A stretch of 64,000 nucleotides of DNA from Bacteroidota bacterium (GTDB lineage Bacteria; Bacteroidota; Ignavibacteria; Kapaibacteriales; UBA2268). Shown here in pieces: positions 33,021 through 43,191 of this stretch. The stretch is taken from NCBI GenBank assembly GCA_004322215.1, contig SCSM01000011.1, positions 372,001-436,000 of the forward strand, given 5' to 3'. Position 1 is the stretch's first letter; every line of letters starts with the position of its first letter. Position numbers and translations under genes: made by a program. The notes under the pieces are model-generated. The model searched no databases and was not told the DNA's origin. It was given only the letters and a program-made list of their open reading frames with translations.

Positions 33021-34445
33021 ATGGTGATGAAAATATTAAATATAGTGATTTTTTTATTTATGCTTTGTGAGTTCAGCAAAGCACAGATTGGTTCTTATGG
33101 ATTTGGTGATGCAAGAAGCATTGGGATGGGAAATACATTTAATATAACAGCTATAAATGTTTATTCGTTAGGTAAAAATCCTGCTTTATTAAATACATCC
33201 GATACAAATGAAAGAACAATGAAATTCATTTTACCCGGTATATCATCAGATGTACAAACCAATTCGATACCATTAGACGAAGTGGAGTATTTCTTTGGAG
33301 GACCTGAAAGCAGGAACCTGACTGAAAGCGAAAAGAACAGATTATACAGTTATTTTGCTGAGGGGAACGGTACTTACAATTACTTCGCATCTGTCAATCC
33401 GATTGTAATAGTATATAAGCCGACAAAAAATTTCGGGACTTTGGGTTTCAGTATGACAGATTTTATCTCGGGCGGCTTTGAAATTCCATCTACACTTGCA
33501 AAATTGGTATTGAACGGTAACGAACCGGGCAGGACATATAATTTCGATGATTTGAGCTTGCAATCATGGTGGCTAAGGTCTTATAATCTCAGCTATTCAA
33601 AAGAATTGCTGAAAAATGATGAAGGATTAATAAAAAAATTAAACGCCGGAATTAGTTTTAAGTATATATCCGGATTTGCGTACACAGGAATAAAAAAAGT
33701 CAGTTCGACGTTTCATACAAGTGAGAAGAATGTATTGAGCGGGAATTACTATGTTGAGGCATACTCATCATTTAGTGATGATTTGGCTGTTCAATATGAT
33801 TATGATACAGTTTCACATGTATATGACCTGAATTATTTCTCGACACCTGCCGGCTCGGGAGTGGGAATAGACATTGGTTTTTCAGCAGAACTGGATTCGG
33901 GCATTTCAATCGGTTTGGCATTTACCGATATCGGTGCGGTTAACTGGTCAACGAATGTGGCAAAACATATTAGTGAAAAACAGATTTATCTCGATGACTT
34001 GTTCAAAAAGGAGCAATTGGATTCGGTAACTGACATAGGAAGAACAGAAAGCAGACCGGTTGGGGATTATATGACAATGCTGCCGTCCTGCTTTAGAATA
34101 GGTGTTTCAGTAGAATTAAGCGATTATATCCCTGGAATTCCCGGTAAGATGTTAACTGCATTCGATTATAATCAGGGATTTAATTCGATGCCTGCAAATT
34201 ACACAATACCAAGATTTTCTTTAGGATTAGAATGGATGCCATTTTCAAAAGGTATTTCAATTTTAAGCGGTTTATCCAACGATGAAACTTTCAGTTTGAA
34301 TTGGTCGTTTGGATTGGGATATTCGAGTTCATTTTTTGAAGTATATTTATCCACATACGATATAATCTCAACACTAAGTCCAAATAATACAAAGCCACAT
34401 GCATCATTTGCATTGAATCTTGCGTGGAAGGTAATCGGAAATTAA
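33021..34445 (+). CDS. Outer-membrane beta-barrel protein, DUF5723-like
   Basis: 474 residues with a signal peptide (MKILNIVIFLFMLCEFSKAQ; the second ATG at 33027 fits the signal better than the first at 33021). After cleavage it reads GSYGFGDARSIGMGNTFNIT, then SLGKNPALL, the FadL/PorV-like start seen in DUF5723 proteins, where a Gly-rich segment plugs the barrel. Alternating hydrophobic strands continue to the end, with a terminal aromatic-containing strand (FALNLAWKVIGN). It may be a transport porin or a shuttle-type outer-membrane protein; DUF5723 has no assigned substrate. Second gene of a pair with the lipoprotein. Confidence 0.8.
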   Translation: MVMKILNIVIFLFMLCEFSKAQIGSYGFGDARSIGMGNTFNITAINVYSLGKNPALLNTSDTNERTMKFILPGISSDVQTNSIPLDEVEYFFGGPESRNLTESEKNRLYSYFAEGNGTYNYFASVNPIVIVYKPTKNFGTLGFSMTDFISGGFEIPSTLAKLVLNGNEPGRTYNFDDLSLQSWWLRSYNLSYSKELLKNDEGLIKKLNAGISFKYISGFAYTGIKKVSSTFHTSEKNVLSGNYYVEAYSSFSDDLAVQYDYDTVSHVYDLNYFSTPAGSGVGIDIGFSAELDSGISIGLAFTDIGAVNWSTNVAKHISEKQIYLDDLFKKEQLDSVTDIGRTESRPVGDYMTMLPSCFRIGVSVELSDYIPGIPGKMLTAFDYNQGFNSMPANYTIPRFSLGLEWMPFSKGISILSGLSNDETFSLNWSFGLGYSSSFFEVYLSTYDIISTLSPNNTKPHASFALNLAWKVIGN

Positions 34446-34731
34446 TAATTAATAATTTCAATATTTAAAAAGCCGAATGGTAAAGTTTTTCCTTGCTTTT
34501 TAAGAATATATTTTATAGATTAAAATCGAAGATGATTGCGGGTTAGATAAAAAATAATTAATCTTTGCTTAATGAATTATTAAATCAAATTAATAATAGA
34601 TACTAAATAAACTTAATTTAGTGAATAACTGAAATAACTAATAGGAATCATAATAGTAAAATTAAATAAATCGTTATGATAAATTATTATCCTTCACAAA
34701 ATTATTCTTTCACTAATTAGAGGAGCTCTGT

Positions 34732-35322
34732 ATGTATCCATTTAAGTTCTCAATTGAGTATCCTGAGAAATTATCAAGAGGAATCTTGTTTCTTAGGTTA
34801 TTTTTTGGGTTTATTTATGTTTTGATACCACATGGATTTTGCCTGTTCTTTTTGGCAATAGGTGTTGCCGTGGTACAAGCATTAGCATTTTGGATAATTT
34901 TATTTACCGGAAAGTTCCCGAAAGGGATGTTCGATTTCGTTGTTGGATTTTATCGTTGGGTAGCAAGAGTAAATGCATATATGAACTATATGACAGACAA
35001 ATACCCCAAATTCACAACAAAACCATACGATGGAGACCCGGTAGTATTGGAACTTGAATATCCTGAAAAATTAAGCCGAGGCAAGTTACTTTTAAAAGTT
35101 TTCTTTGGATTGATTTATGTTATGATTCCTCACTATTTCTGTTTAATATTTGTTGGTATTTGGGCAAGTATTTTAGGATTCCTTGCATGGTGGGTAATCC
35201 TTTTCACAGGTAAATATCCTGAGGGTTGGTTCCATTTCGTCGAGGGTTATTGTCGCTGGTCATCAAGAGTAGGATTATATTTCTATTACTGCGATGTATA
35301 TCCACCGTTCAGCACAAAATAG
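34732..35322 (+). CDS. DUF4389 protein with two tandem domains
   Basis: 196 residues made of two copies of a unit of about 97 residues. Each copy has a short beta start (IEYPEKLSRGILFLRLFFGF / LEYPEKLSRGKLLLKVFFGL), two membrane helices, FTGKFPKGMFDFVVGFYRW or FTGKYPEGWFHFVEGYCRW, and a Y..Y....YP.F end. This is the DUF4389 pattern; the function of the family is not known. GAGGAG is seen upstream of the ATG. It is followed by a strong terminator, so it appears to be a single-gene transcript. The 286 bases before it show nothing besides AT-rich sequence. Confidence 0.88.
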   Translation: MYPFKFSIEYPEKLSRGILFLRLFFGFIYVLIPHGFCLFFLAIGVAVVQALAFWIILFTGKFPKGMFDFVVGFYRWVARVNAYMNYMTDKYPKFTTKPYDGDPVVLELEYPEKLSRGKLLLKVFFGLIYVMIPHYFCLIFVGIWASILGFLAWWVILFTGKYPEGWFHFVEGYCRWSSRVGLYFYYCDVYPPFSTK

Positions 35323-35345
35323 TAATTAAATTTCATCATAGTTAT

Positions 35346-35385
35346 GAAAAAAACTGCATCCTTTGTGGGTGCAGTTTTTTTTTTT
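35346..35385. terminator. Bidirectional Rho-independent terminator
   Basis: AAAAAAA-CTGCATCC, loop TTTGT, GGGTGCAG-TTTTTTTTTTT. Eight-pair stem (one G-U) with an A-run on one side and a long T-run on the other. It serves the DUF4389 gene on the plus strand and can also serve the leftward C1 peptidase gene. Confidence 0.9.
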
Positions 35386-35390
35386 AATCG

Positions 35391-35421
35391 TGTAGGGGCA
35401 GGTTATGAACCTGCCCCTACA
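35391..35421. repeat. Perfect 14-bp inverted repeat with ATG loop
   Basis: TGTAGGGGCAGGTT-ATG-AACCTGCCCCTACA. Perfect arms and a three-base loop, like the REP-type palindromes elsewhere in the window but longer and GC-rich. It lies between the terminator and the C1 peptidase stop. GTAGGGGCAGG palindromes are common dispersed elements in several phyla. Confidence 0.92.
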
Positions 35422-35437
35422 TTGAAATTCTAATATT

Positions 35438-36670
35438 CTATTTAAATTTTTTCAATAAATCCTCGACAGCAGAGCGATGGACAGTGAAAGTCATCATTTT
35501 CAGTTTGATGTAATCTTCGTGGTAAAAATAGTATCCTTTGTTGATATGGCTTTGGGCACTACTGCCGGAATCTTTTATGAGAAACCACATTTTACCATCC
35601 TTTTCTTCATAACCAACAATATGAATGCCATGGTCATCGGTTGTTGTAGCGTTGCTGAACCTGAATTGGCGGGCATATTCATTAATATAATCCGAAGGAA
35701 TATCGAACGAAGGAACCATTGCAACTTCTGATTTTGAGTCATAACCGGCTTCTGATACATCGCCGCCGATTGCAACGGTATAACCTTTCTTTACAACTTC
35801 TTTAAGTGTTTTCATAAAATCATCGAGAGGTACATTGTAATAAACTTTTGAGTGCCACCAGTTGTCCCCCACTTCATACTCAACTTGCTGCCAATATGGC
35901 TTTTCCATCAGTGACATTATATCAACATAATCATTAGGTTCAATCTTAACAACATTATCGAGATACTCTTTCGGATTCATTTTAGCACCCTGTGCCTGAA
36001 CTTCTTTAGGCGGTTCGCCAAGATAATGGTTTAGTATAGTTTTAATAGTAGAAAGTACAACTTCCTCATTCCATGCGTTATTTGCTTTAACTGATTTAAG
36101 ATATTTATCCATTTCATCGAACATGAGGTGGTGGTCATGGAATTTTTGTTCGGGAAGTAAGCCGGTGTAATCTTGCTCCGGAACACATCCGTATTGTTTC
36201 CAGATACGCAGAACAGCATTGGATTCGGAACCCTCACCGAAGTTGGAGCTGCCTCTTTCACGAACAAATCGTCTTGCTTTTTCGACATACTCCCAATAAA
36301 CAGTGAACATTTCAGATAACTTTAGTTCTTTATTTTGCATCCTTGAATATTCCGATTCGAGATAAGATGTCGTCGAAAAGCACCAGCATGTACCTGTCCA
36401 GCCCTGCGAAACAGGTGGTGTATGTTTGAATATGGTAAATTCCTTTGTTGATTTAGGAATATCAACATCGGTGAAATCCATTTTGAAAACTTTTTTCTCA
36501 TCTTTTTTGGGATTGTTGAATTCTTCGGCTGTATTCTTGATAGTCTCCCAAAATTCATTTTTATATTCTTTAAAAATACCCTTGTCCTGCTTTGGTTCCT
36601 GTGAATGAACAGCAGATGAAATCAATATAATGCTTAAGAATAAACTTAGACCAATTGGCAATCGCTTCAT
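35438..36670 (-). CDS. C1 family cysteine peptidase (bleomycin hydrolase-like), exported
   Basis: 410 residues with a signal peptide (to about 23, SAVHSQ). The papain-fold active-site Cys is in QGWTGTCWCFSTTSYLES (about residue 95), the His in DDHGIHIVGY (about 349), and the third position is Asp in LIKDSGSS where Asn is usual, as in several bacterial C1B members. The layout (long insertion between Cys and His; a KxSEMFTVYWEYVEKARRFV segment) fits PepC/bleomycin hydrolase-type aminopeptidases. A periplasmic or surface peptidase for peptide scavenging is the likely role. Monocistronic, convergent with DUF4389. Confidence 0.88.
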   Translation of the reverse strand: MKRLPIGLSLFLSIILISSAVHSQEPKQDKGIFKEYKNEFWETIKNTAEEFNNPKKDEKKVFKMDFTDVDIPKSTKEFTIFKHTPPVSQGWTGTCWCFSTTSYLESEYSRMQNKELKLSEMFTVYWEYVEKARRFVRERGSSNFGEGSESNAVLRIWKQYGCVPEQDYTGLLPEQKFHDHHLMFDEMDKYLKSVKANNAWNEEVVLSTIKTILNHYLGEPPKEVQAQGAKMNPKEYLDNVVKIEPNDYVDIMSLMEKPYWQQVEYEVGDNWWHSKVYYNVPLDDFMKTLKEVVKKGYTVAIGGDVSEAGYDSKSEVAMVPSFDIPSDYINEYARQFRFSNATTTDDHGIHIVGYEEKDGKMWFLIKDSGSSAQSHINKGYYFYHEDYIKLKMMTFTVHRSAVEDLLKKFK

Positions 36671-36802
36671 AAAAACACCTGACTTTTATAATATTAAAGT
36701 AAATAATAAACTGCAAATTTGAGAAATTTTATCGGTTTTTGATAAAGGAAAGCGAAAAAAAATTTAGTATTTTTGCCAGATTATTTATTTTTAGTTGGAT
36801 TA

Positions 36803-38806
36803 ATGCCAAAATTCTTATTATATATTTTAATCTTTACAATCTATTTGGTAACCGATACATCGGCATCAGAATTTTTTTCCAAATCAGAAATCGGACTTTC
36901 GTTTAACTATGGAATTGCAAACCATATTGCTAATTTTCAAAAATATCCTGATGTCCCAAGTTGTTGCCCGAATTATACAGGTGGCAGCGGAAGTAGTCTA
37001 TCAATCGGACCGATATTTAAATTTGATATAGACAATAATATTGAAGCCGATATAAAATTGAATTATAACAGGATTTCCGGCTTCATGAAAGAATCACAGT
37101 CAATTAATTTAATAATAGATGGTAAATCCCAGGAGGGATTGTTTGATTATAATTTTAATTCCATTTTAAATCTGATTACGCTTGAACCATCAGCCGGATA
37201 TAGATTCTCAAATAATTTTAGAACATACGCGGGATTAAATTTAGGTTATTTATTTACGGGTAATTTTGATAATTATGAAAAATTAATAAAGCCGGAGAAC
37301 AGAGGCACTTTTGATAACGGAAGAAGATTAAGAAATGATACGGTTGGCAAAATGTCATATTTGAATCCGATTCAGATGGGTATCAAATTGGGGTTATCAT
37401 ATAGATTGCCCCTCGATAAATATTCGGATTGGTCATTGACACCCGAATTAAATTATATATTTTATTTTACTAATGTGGCGACAGAAACCGACTGGAATAT
37501 TAATCCTCTGAATCTTGGATTATCTTTAACATCTGGAATTTTTAAGGAATCAAAACCGGTAAAACTTCCACCCGCTCCCCCGCCATTACCGGAAATGCCT
37601 GAATTTCCGATACCTGAAAAAACCGAAATTGATATTAAAGTAATGAAATTGGACAGCAACGATAATGAAATAAAATTACTTTCTCTTAAACTTGAAGATG
37701 TTGTAACATTGAACATGAGACCGTTGCTGAATTACATATTCTTTGATAAGGTTTCATCGGAAATACCTGAAAGGTATGTAAAGTTAACTCCCGAACAGAC
37801 AACAGAATTCAACCTGAAAACAATTCATGACCTTGACCCGATGCAGACATATTACCAGATACTGAACCTCGTAGGGATAAAATTAAAAGACAATCCCGAT
37901 TATCATATAAAACTTGTAGGAACAAACTCTGGAATTGGGAGGGAAAGGAATAATAAGGAATTATCACAGCAAAGAGCAGATGCGGTTAAAAGTTATTTTA
38001 CAGATGTCTGGAAAATACCATCAGAACAAATTGAAGAAGAAGCAAGAAATCTGCCCGAAGATTACTCTACACCTAAGGAATACGATGCATGGGAAGAAAA
38101 TCGCAGAGTCGAGATTTTCCCATCAAACAAGTCAATACTTGAACCCATATTAACGCTCGATACAATTCCAAATCCTGAAAAGGTAAAATTCAGGTTCTTC
38201 CCTATTGCACCAAATTCAATTGATATTAAAAACTGGGAAATTGATATATTATCAGGTGAACATCAGATTGAAACGATTGACGGTAAGGGAACAATTCCAA
38301 ATTCAGTTGATTGGACACCTAATGAAAAAGAGTTCTTAAATGTTGATGATGTTACGGATTTAACTTATAATCTGTCAATTACAGACGGGGAAGGAAATTC
38401 ATTCCAATCCAGAACGAAAAAAATTCCGCTTGAAAAAGTAACAATCGAGAAGAAAAAACTACAGGGATTAACCGGAAAAAATGTTGAATATTATCGGCTA
38501 ATATTATTCGATTTCGGTAAAACCAATCTTCTCGAAGAACATTCGAATATTATTCAATACATCAAAAACAGAATTAGTCCCGACGCAAAAGTTTCGATTA
38601 TCGGTTATACCGATAAAATCGGAGATAAGGAAACAAACAGACAAATAGCAAAAAAAAGAGCCCAGGAAGTTGCAAAGCTGCTTGAATTACCTGAAGCTGA
38701 AATAGTAGGAAGCGGTGAGGAAATGCTTTTATATGACAATACGTTGCCGGAAGGCAGATTCTATTGCAGGACGGTGAATATTACTGTGGAAATGCCTGTT
38801 AGATAA
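36803..38806 (+). CDS. OmpA-family outer-membrane protein with two OmpA-like domains
   Basis: 667 residues from the ATG at 36803. An in-frame TTG at 36773 would give a poorer signal peptide. Signal peptide to about residue 22 (DTSASEFF), then a beta-barrel-like domain (about 23-255; NFRTYAGLNLGYLF, YSDWSLTPELNYIFYF), a Pro-rich hinge (KLPPAPPPLPEMPEFP), and two OmpA_C-like parts. The first (about 300-440; SQQRADAVKSYF, EENRRVEIF) is incomplete; the second (about 570-667; ILFDFGKTNL, IIGYTDKIGD, AKKRAQEVAKLL) keeps the peptidoglycan-binding pattern. An Ig-like segment lies between them. Probable role: tethering the outer membrane to peptidoglycan. Confidence 0.85.
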   Translation: MPKFLLYILIFTIYLVTDTSASEFFSKSEIGLSFNYGIANHIANFQKYPDVPSCCPNYTGGSGSSLSIGPIFKFDIDNNIEADIKLNYNRISGFMKESQSINLIIDGKSQEGLFDYNFNSILNLITLEPSAGYRFSNNFRTYAGLNLGYLFTGNFDNYEKLIKPENRGTFDNGRRLRNDTVGKMSYLNPIQMGIKLGLSYRLPLDKYSDWSLTPELNYIFYFTNVATETDWNINPLNLGLSLTSGIFKESKPVKLPPAPPPLPEMPEFPIPEKTEIDIKVMKLDSNDNEIKLLSLKLEDVVTLNMRPLLNYIFFDKVSSEIPERYVKLTPEQTTEFNLKTIHDLDPMQTYYQILNLVGIKLKDNPDYHIKLVGTNSGIGRERNNKELSQQRADAVKSYFTDVWKIPSEQIEEEARNLPEDYSTPKEYDAWEENRRVEIFPSNKSILEPILTLDTIPNPEKVKFRFFPIAPNSIDIKNWEIDILSGEHQIETIDGKGTIPNSVDWTPNEKEFLNVDDVTDLTYNLSITDGEGNSFQSRTKKIPLEKVTIEKKKLQGLTGKNVEYYRLILFDFGKTNLLEEHSNIIQYIKNRISPDAKVSIIGYTDKIGDKETNRQIAKKRAQEVAKLLELPEAEIVGSGEEMLLYDNTLPEGRFYCRTVNITVEMPVR

Positions 38807-38974
38807 AAATTTTCAATTATAAATTTTCAATTTCCAATAAATTTCTAATTTAAAAAATTTCAAATATTAAAACTACTTAACACCAATTCTAAGAATTTTA
38901 GTTTAGGTTAAAATCGGATTACAATAGTCGGATTTAAATAACGTCAAAGTTGTTAATAAAAAAGAAATTGAAAA

Positions 38975-39382
38975 ATGATAAAGTTATCGAAGAAAATAGA
39001 ATACGGAATACTTGCCCTGCAATACATTGCGGTTCATTCTGATAAAATTGTTTCGGCAAAGGAAATTTCAGAGCAGATGGGCATTCCTTATGAATTTTTA
39101 TCTAAGACTTTACAACAGTTGATGAAGAAGGGTCTGATTGTATCGCAACACGGAATTAAAGGCGGTTATGTACTCGGGAAGAATGCAGCAGATGTGACAG
39201 TGAAAGATATAATAATTGCTTTGGAAGGTAAAGCGTCTTTTCTTGATTGTTTCGTATCCAGTGACGGATTAATCTGTGAGAGGTCACCAAATTGTACGAT
39301 AAAGGACCCGATGGAAAAACTGCAATCGAAAGTGATGCAGGTTTTCAATAACACTACAATTGCCGAAATAGCAACAACTTAA
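38975..39382 (+). CDS. Rrf2-family Fe-S-sensing repressor (IscR/SufR-like)
   Basis: 135 residues. N-terminal winged helix (KIEYGILALQYIA, then KEISEQMGIPYEFLSKTLQQ, then GIKGGYVL wing). The dimer helix is followed by three Cys, Cys92, Cys101 and Cys107 (spacing 8 and 5), the expected Fe-S ligands. The gene heads the sufBCDSU-sufT cluster, 80 bases before sufB, so autoregulation plus control of the suf genes by cluster status is likely. That is inferred from position and family; no operator palindrome could be fixed by eye. Confidence 0.92.
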   Translation: MIKLSKKIEYGILALQYIAVHSDKIVSAKEISEQMGIPYEFLSKTLQQLMKKGLIVSQHGIKGGYVLGKNAADVTVKDIIIALEGKASFLDCFVSSDGLICERSPNCTIKDPMEKLQSKVMQVFNNTTIAEIATT

Positions 39383-39462
39383 AGAATAGTGTCAAGTGTT
39401 AAATGATAAATGTTGAATTGATAATTCATTGAAAATTGTGAAATTGAAAATTGGGAATTGAG
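39383..39462. repeat. 7-bp-period repeat between rrf2 and sufB
   Basis: GAATAGT, GTCAAGT, GTTAAAT, GATAAAT, GTTGAAT, TGATAAT, TCATTGA, AAATTGT, GAAATTG, AAAATTG, GGAATTG: a heptad-phased tract filling the whole spacer. Confidence 0.65.
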
Positions 39463-40908
39463 ATGGAAGATGTAAACATAGTTGAGCAAATTACACTAAG
39501 CGATTATAAGTATGGATTCATTTCAGATATTGAAAATGATACTGCTCCGAAGGGTTTGAGTGAGGATACAATCAGATTCATTTCGGAAAAGAAGAAAGAG
39601 CCGAAGTTCATGCTCGATTGGAGATTGAAAGCATACAGATATTGGCTCAATATGAAAGAACCCAAGTGGGCTAACATCAAATACCCTCCAATTGATTACC
39701 AGGATATTTATTATTATGCAGCACCAAAGAAAGCAGGCGAAGGACCGAAAAGCTTAGAGGAAGTTGACCCTGAAATAAGAAACACTTTTGCTAAACTTGG
39801 AATACCTCTGGCAGAACAGCAAAAGCTTGCGGGAATCGCTGTAGATGCTGTGCTGGACAGTGTTTCAGTCGCTACTACATTTAAGGATAAGTTGTCTGAG
39901 CTTGGAATTATTTTTTGTTCTATGAGCGATGCTTTACAAAATCATCCTGAATTAGTTGAAAAATATCTCGGAACGGTTGTCCCTTCGACAGATAATTATT
40001 TTGCCGCATTAAATTCGGCAGTCTTCAGTGACGGTTCTTTCTGCTTTATTCCAAAAGGAGTAAGATGTCCTATGGAACTTTCAACGTATTTCAGAATTAA
40101 TGCCAAATCATCAGGACAATTCGAACGAACCCTTATAGTTGCCGAAGAAGGAGCTTATGTAAGCTATCTCGAGGGATGTTCTGCACCGATGCGTGATGAG
40201 AATCAGCTTCACGCAGCGGTCGTTGAACTTATTGCTGAAAAGAATGCAGAAATAAAATATTCGACTGTCCAGAACTGGTATCCCGGAGACAAAGAAGGTA
40301 AAGGGGGCATTTATAATTTCGTAACAAAACGGGGAATGTGCAGGGGGGATAATTCAAAAATCTCATGGACTCAAGTCGAGACAGGTTCAGCCATTACATG
40401 GAAATATCCAGGTTGCATACTGAAGGGTGATAATTCAGTAGGAGAATTTTACTCAGTTGCACTCACAAACAATTACCAGCAGGCAGACACAGGAACTAAG
40501 ATGATGCATATCGGCAAAAACACAAAGAGCAGGATTGTATCAAAAGGTATTTCTGCCGGTAAAAGCCAGAACAGTTACAGGGGGCTTGTAAGCGTAAATA
40601 CAAAGGCAACAAATTCAAGGAATTATTCACAATGCGATTCGCTATTAATTGGAGATAAATGCGGAGCCCATACTTTTCCATATATTGATATCGGAAATAA
40701 AAGCTCGGTAGTTGAACATGAAGCTACTACCTCGAAAATTTCTGATGATATTATTTTTTACTGCAACCAGAGAGGTATTTCTACCGAAGATGCGGTAGGT
40801 TTGATTGTGAATGGTTATGCAAAGGAAGTGCTGAATCAGTTGCCTATGGAATTTGCAGTGGAGGCACAGAAACTGCTTGCAATAAGCTTGGAAGGAAGCG
40901 TAGGATAG
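39463..40908 (+). CDS. sufB: Fe-S cluster assembly protein SufB
   Basis: 481 residues from the ATG at 39463 (a TTG at 39451 is less likely). Scaffold component of the SufBCD complex. Recognisable stretches: [80 protein letters not shown] and the C-terminal core [18 protein letters not shown], which carries the Cys implicated in cluster building. Length and order are standard. First structural gene after the Rrf2 regulator. Confidence 0.97.
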   Translation: MEDVNIVEQITLSDYKYGFISDIENDTAPKGLSEDTIRFISEKKKEPKFMLDWRLKAYRYWLNMKEPKWANIKYPPIDYQDIYYYAAPKKAGEGPKSLEEVDPEIRNTFAKLGIPLAEQQKLAGIAVDAVLDSVSVATTFKDKLSELGIIFCSMSDALQNHPELVEKYLGTVVPSTDNYFAALNSAVFSDGSFCFIPKGVRCPMELSTYFRINAKSSGQFERTLIVAEEGAYVSYLEGCSAPMRDENQLHAAVVELIAEKNAEIKYSTVQNWYPGDKEGKGGIYNFVTKRGMCRGDNSKISWTQVETGSAITWKYPGCILKGDNSVGEFYSVALTNNYQQADTGTKMMHIGKNTKSRIVSKGISAGKSQNSYRGLVSVNTKATNSRNYSQCDSLLIGDKCGAHTFPYIDIGNKSSVVEHEATTSKISDDIIFYCNQRGISTEDAVGLIVNGYAKEVLNQLPMEFAVEAQKLLAISLEGSVG

Positions 40909-40982
40909 AAATTACGTATTACCAATGAAATCTGAGAATCAAATCAAAGTTAAATTATTTAGAAAAAATAAATGAGTAGGAA

Positions 40983-41741
40983 ATGTCAATATTAAAGATT
41001 GAAAATTTAAAAGTAAATGTTAATGGCAATCAGATTCTGAAAGGTATTAACTTTGAAGTTAAATCGGGGGAAATCCATGCAATTATGGGACCGAACGGTT
41101 CGGGGAAAAGCACTCTTGCCAATGTTCTAGCGGGAAGAGAAGATTATACTGTTACTGAAGGTAAAGTTACTTATATGGGAAAAAATCTTTTCGATATGCC
41201 CTCGGAAGTCAGAGCAAGAGAAGGAATTTTTCTTGCGTTTCAATATCCTGTGGAAATACCAGGCGTGTCAAATGCAAACTTTATGAGAACTGCTCTTAAT
41301 GAATTGAGAAAATTCAGAAATGAAGAACCATTGGATGCAATGGACTTTCTTCAACTTATGAGAGAAAAAGCGAAACTCGTCGAGATTGATAAAACATTTC
41401 TGAATCGTTCTGTTAATGAAGGATTTTCGGGAGGAGAGAAAAAACGCAATGAAATTTTCCAGATGGCTATGCTTCAACCGAAACTTGCTATACTCGATGA
41501 GACTGATTCCGGACTCGATATTGATGCCTTGAAAATTGTTGCAAATGGAGTAAATAAATTAAGTAATGAGAACAACGCTTTTGTTGTGATTACTCATTAC
41601 CAGCGATTACTTGATTACATAATTCCCGATTTTGTACACGTACTTTATAAAGGACAAATTGTTAAATCCGGAACAAAGAAGCTGGCTTTGGAACTTGAAG
41701 AAAAAGGATATGATTGGATTAAAAAAGAAATAGATGTTTGA
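40983..41741 (+). CDS. sufC: Fe-S cluster assembly ATPase SufC
   Basis: 252 residues. ABC-type ATPase of the SufBCD complex, lacking membrane segments. Walker A GPNGSGKS (36-43), signature-like [15 protein letters not shown] (about 147-161), Walker [14 protein letters not shown], and switch His in [21 protein letters not shown] and DETDSGLD are SufC hallmarks separating it from transport ATPases. Located between sufB and sufD, same strand. Confidence 0.97.
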   Translation: MSILKIENLKVNVNGNQILKGINFEVKSGEIHAIMGPNGSGKSTLANVLAGREDYTVTEGKVTYMGKNLFDMPSEVRAREGIFLAFQYPVEIPGVSNANFMRTALNELRKFRNEEPLDAMDFLQLMREKAKLVEIDKTFLNRSVNEGFSGGEKKRNEIFQMAMLQPKLAILDETDSGLDIDALKIVANGVNKLSNENNAFVVITHYQRLLDYIIPDFVHVLYKGQIVKSGTKKLALELEEKGYDWIKKEIDV

Positions 41742-41782
41742 CGAATTAAAAATTAATAATTCAAAATTAAAATTAAAAAAAG
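41742..41782. repeat. 7-bp-period repeat between sufC and sufD
   Basis: GAATTAA, AAATTAA, TAATTCA, AAATTAA, AATTAAA; AT-rich heptads starting at the sufC stop. Confidence 0.55.
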
Positions 41783-41789
41783 AAATATA

Positions 41790-43145
41790 ATGGCAGGAGA
41801 GTTAATAAATAACATATTATCGAATTTTAATGAGTTTGAGAACAAGCTGAACGGCAGCAAAGTTTCGGCTGTTCATATAATCCGGAAAGATGCATTTGAC
41901 AAGTTCAAACAATTTGGATTTCCAACTGCAAAAGATGAGGAATGGAGATTCTCTAATCCGGGATTTATTAATAAATTTCAATTTGAATTATGTCTGAGTG
42001 GAAATGATGAGAAAATATCCCAGGAAATAGTCAATCAATATAAATTTGAAAACCTTGATGAGCATCTGTTAGTTTTTGTCAATGGATTTTACTCACAACG
42101 GCTTTCAGATGTTAAACCCAAAAAGAAACAAATAATCATAGGAAGTTTTGCCGATGCAGTCGAAAGAAACAGTGTTGACATAATCAAATACTTCGGGAAA
42201 TTCGCCGATTACAATCAAAACGGATTTTCTGCATTGAACACAGCATTTGCACAGGATGGTGCCTTTATTCTTATTCCTGATGGAACAGTTATTGAAAGAC
42301 CAATCAGACTCCTATTTATAACTGATGCCCGTGAAAAATCAGTTCTGACAATGCCCAGGAATCTCATTATTTCAGGCGAATGCAGCCAATTCAAAATTGT
42401 CGAGAATAATCATACTATTGGTTCACTTCCAAGTTTTAATAATCCGGTTTCCGAAATCGTTATGGATTTTTCATCTAACGTTGAATATTACAACATACAA
42501 AATAATAATGAAAATTCTTATTATGTCGGAACAACCCAGGTAAGCCAGCAGAGGGCTTCAATTTTTACCGGAACGACAATTACCCTGAACGGCAATTATA
42601 TCAGGAATAATTTAAATTCTTTACTCGAAGCCGAAGCATGCGAGACCAACTACAATGGACTATACTTTGTTGGTGGAAATTGTTTTGTTGACAATCATAC
42701 ACTGATTGACCACGCAAAACCGAATTGCAATAGTAATGAAATTTACAAAGGTATTCTGAACGATAAAGCCCATGTAGTATTCAATGGAAAAATAATCGTC
42801 CGTCCCGATGCACAGAAGACTAATGCATACCAGACAAACAGGAATATTTTGCTTACAGACGATGCAAAAATTCACACGAAGCCGCAGCTCGAGATTTTTG
42901 CCGATGATGTGAAATGCAGTCATGGAGCAACATCGGGATACCTCGACAGGGAATCATTATTCTATCTCAGGTCGAGAGGTATAGGTGAAGAAATGGCAAA
43001 GACACTGCTATTGAATGCTTTTGCCAGTGAGGTAATAGAAAAAATTAATATTGCAGAATTGCGGGATATGGTGAAAAGTTACATTGCAGATAAACTAATA
43101 AAAGATGATGTATATTTCTGTGACGTACTTGACCAATTGAAATAA
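41790..43145 (+). CDS. sufD: Fe-S cluster assembly protein SufD
   Basis: 451 residues. Paralogue of SufB and its partner in the complex. The N-terminus (FKQFGFPTAKDEEWRFSNPG) and the beta-helix core with C-terminal TLIDHAKPNCNSNEIYKGIL, FNGKIIVRPDAQKTNAYQTN and DVKCSHGATSGYLDRESLFY are the standard SufD signatures. The final helical part (RGIGEEMAKTLLLNAFASEV) is present. Spacing to sufC is 48 bases and to sufS 46. Confidence 0.96.
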   Translation: MAGELINNILSNFNEFENKLNGSKVSAVHIIRKDAFDKFKQFGFPTAKDEEWRFSNPGFINKFQFELCLSGNDEKISQEIVNQYKFENLDEHLLVFVNGFYSQRLSDVKPKKKQIIIGSFADAVERNSVDIIKYFGKFADYNQNGFSALNTAFAQDGAFILIPDGTVIERPIRLLFITDAREKSVLTMPRNLIISGECSQFKIVENNHTIGSLPSFNNPVSEIVMDFSSNVEYYNIQNNNENSYYVGTTQVSQQRASIFTGTTITLNGNYIRNNLNSLLEAEACETNYNGLYFVGGNCFVDNHTLIDHAKPNCNSNEIYKGILNDKAHVVFNGKIIVRPDAQKTNAYQTNRNILLTDDAKIHTKPQLEIFADDVKCSHGATSGYLDRESLFYLRSRGIGEEMAKTLLLNAFASEVIEKINIAELRDMVKSYIADKLIKDDVYFCDVLDQLK

Positions 43146-43191
43146 ATTAAAATTTACGCAGAGAAGCAGAGAAAATAAAATATAGAATATT

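Noticed and set aside
36773-36802. TTG start for the OmpA-family gene
   Set aside because: The extra ten residues spoil the signal-peptide start; ATG at 36803 gives a normal signal peptide.
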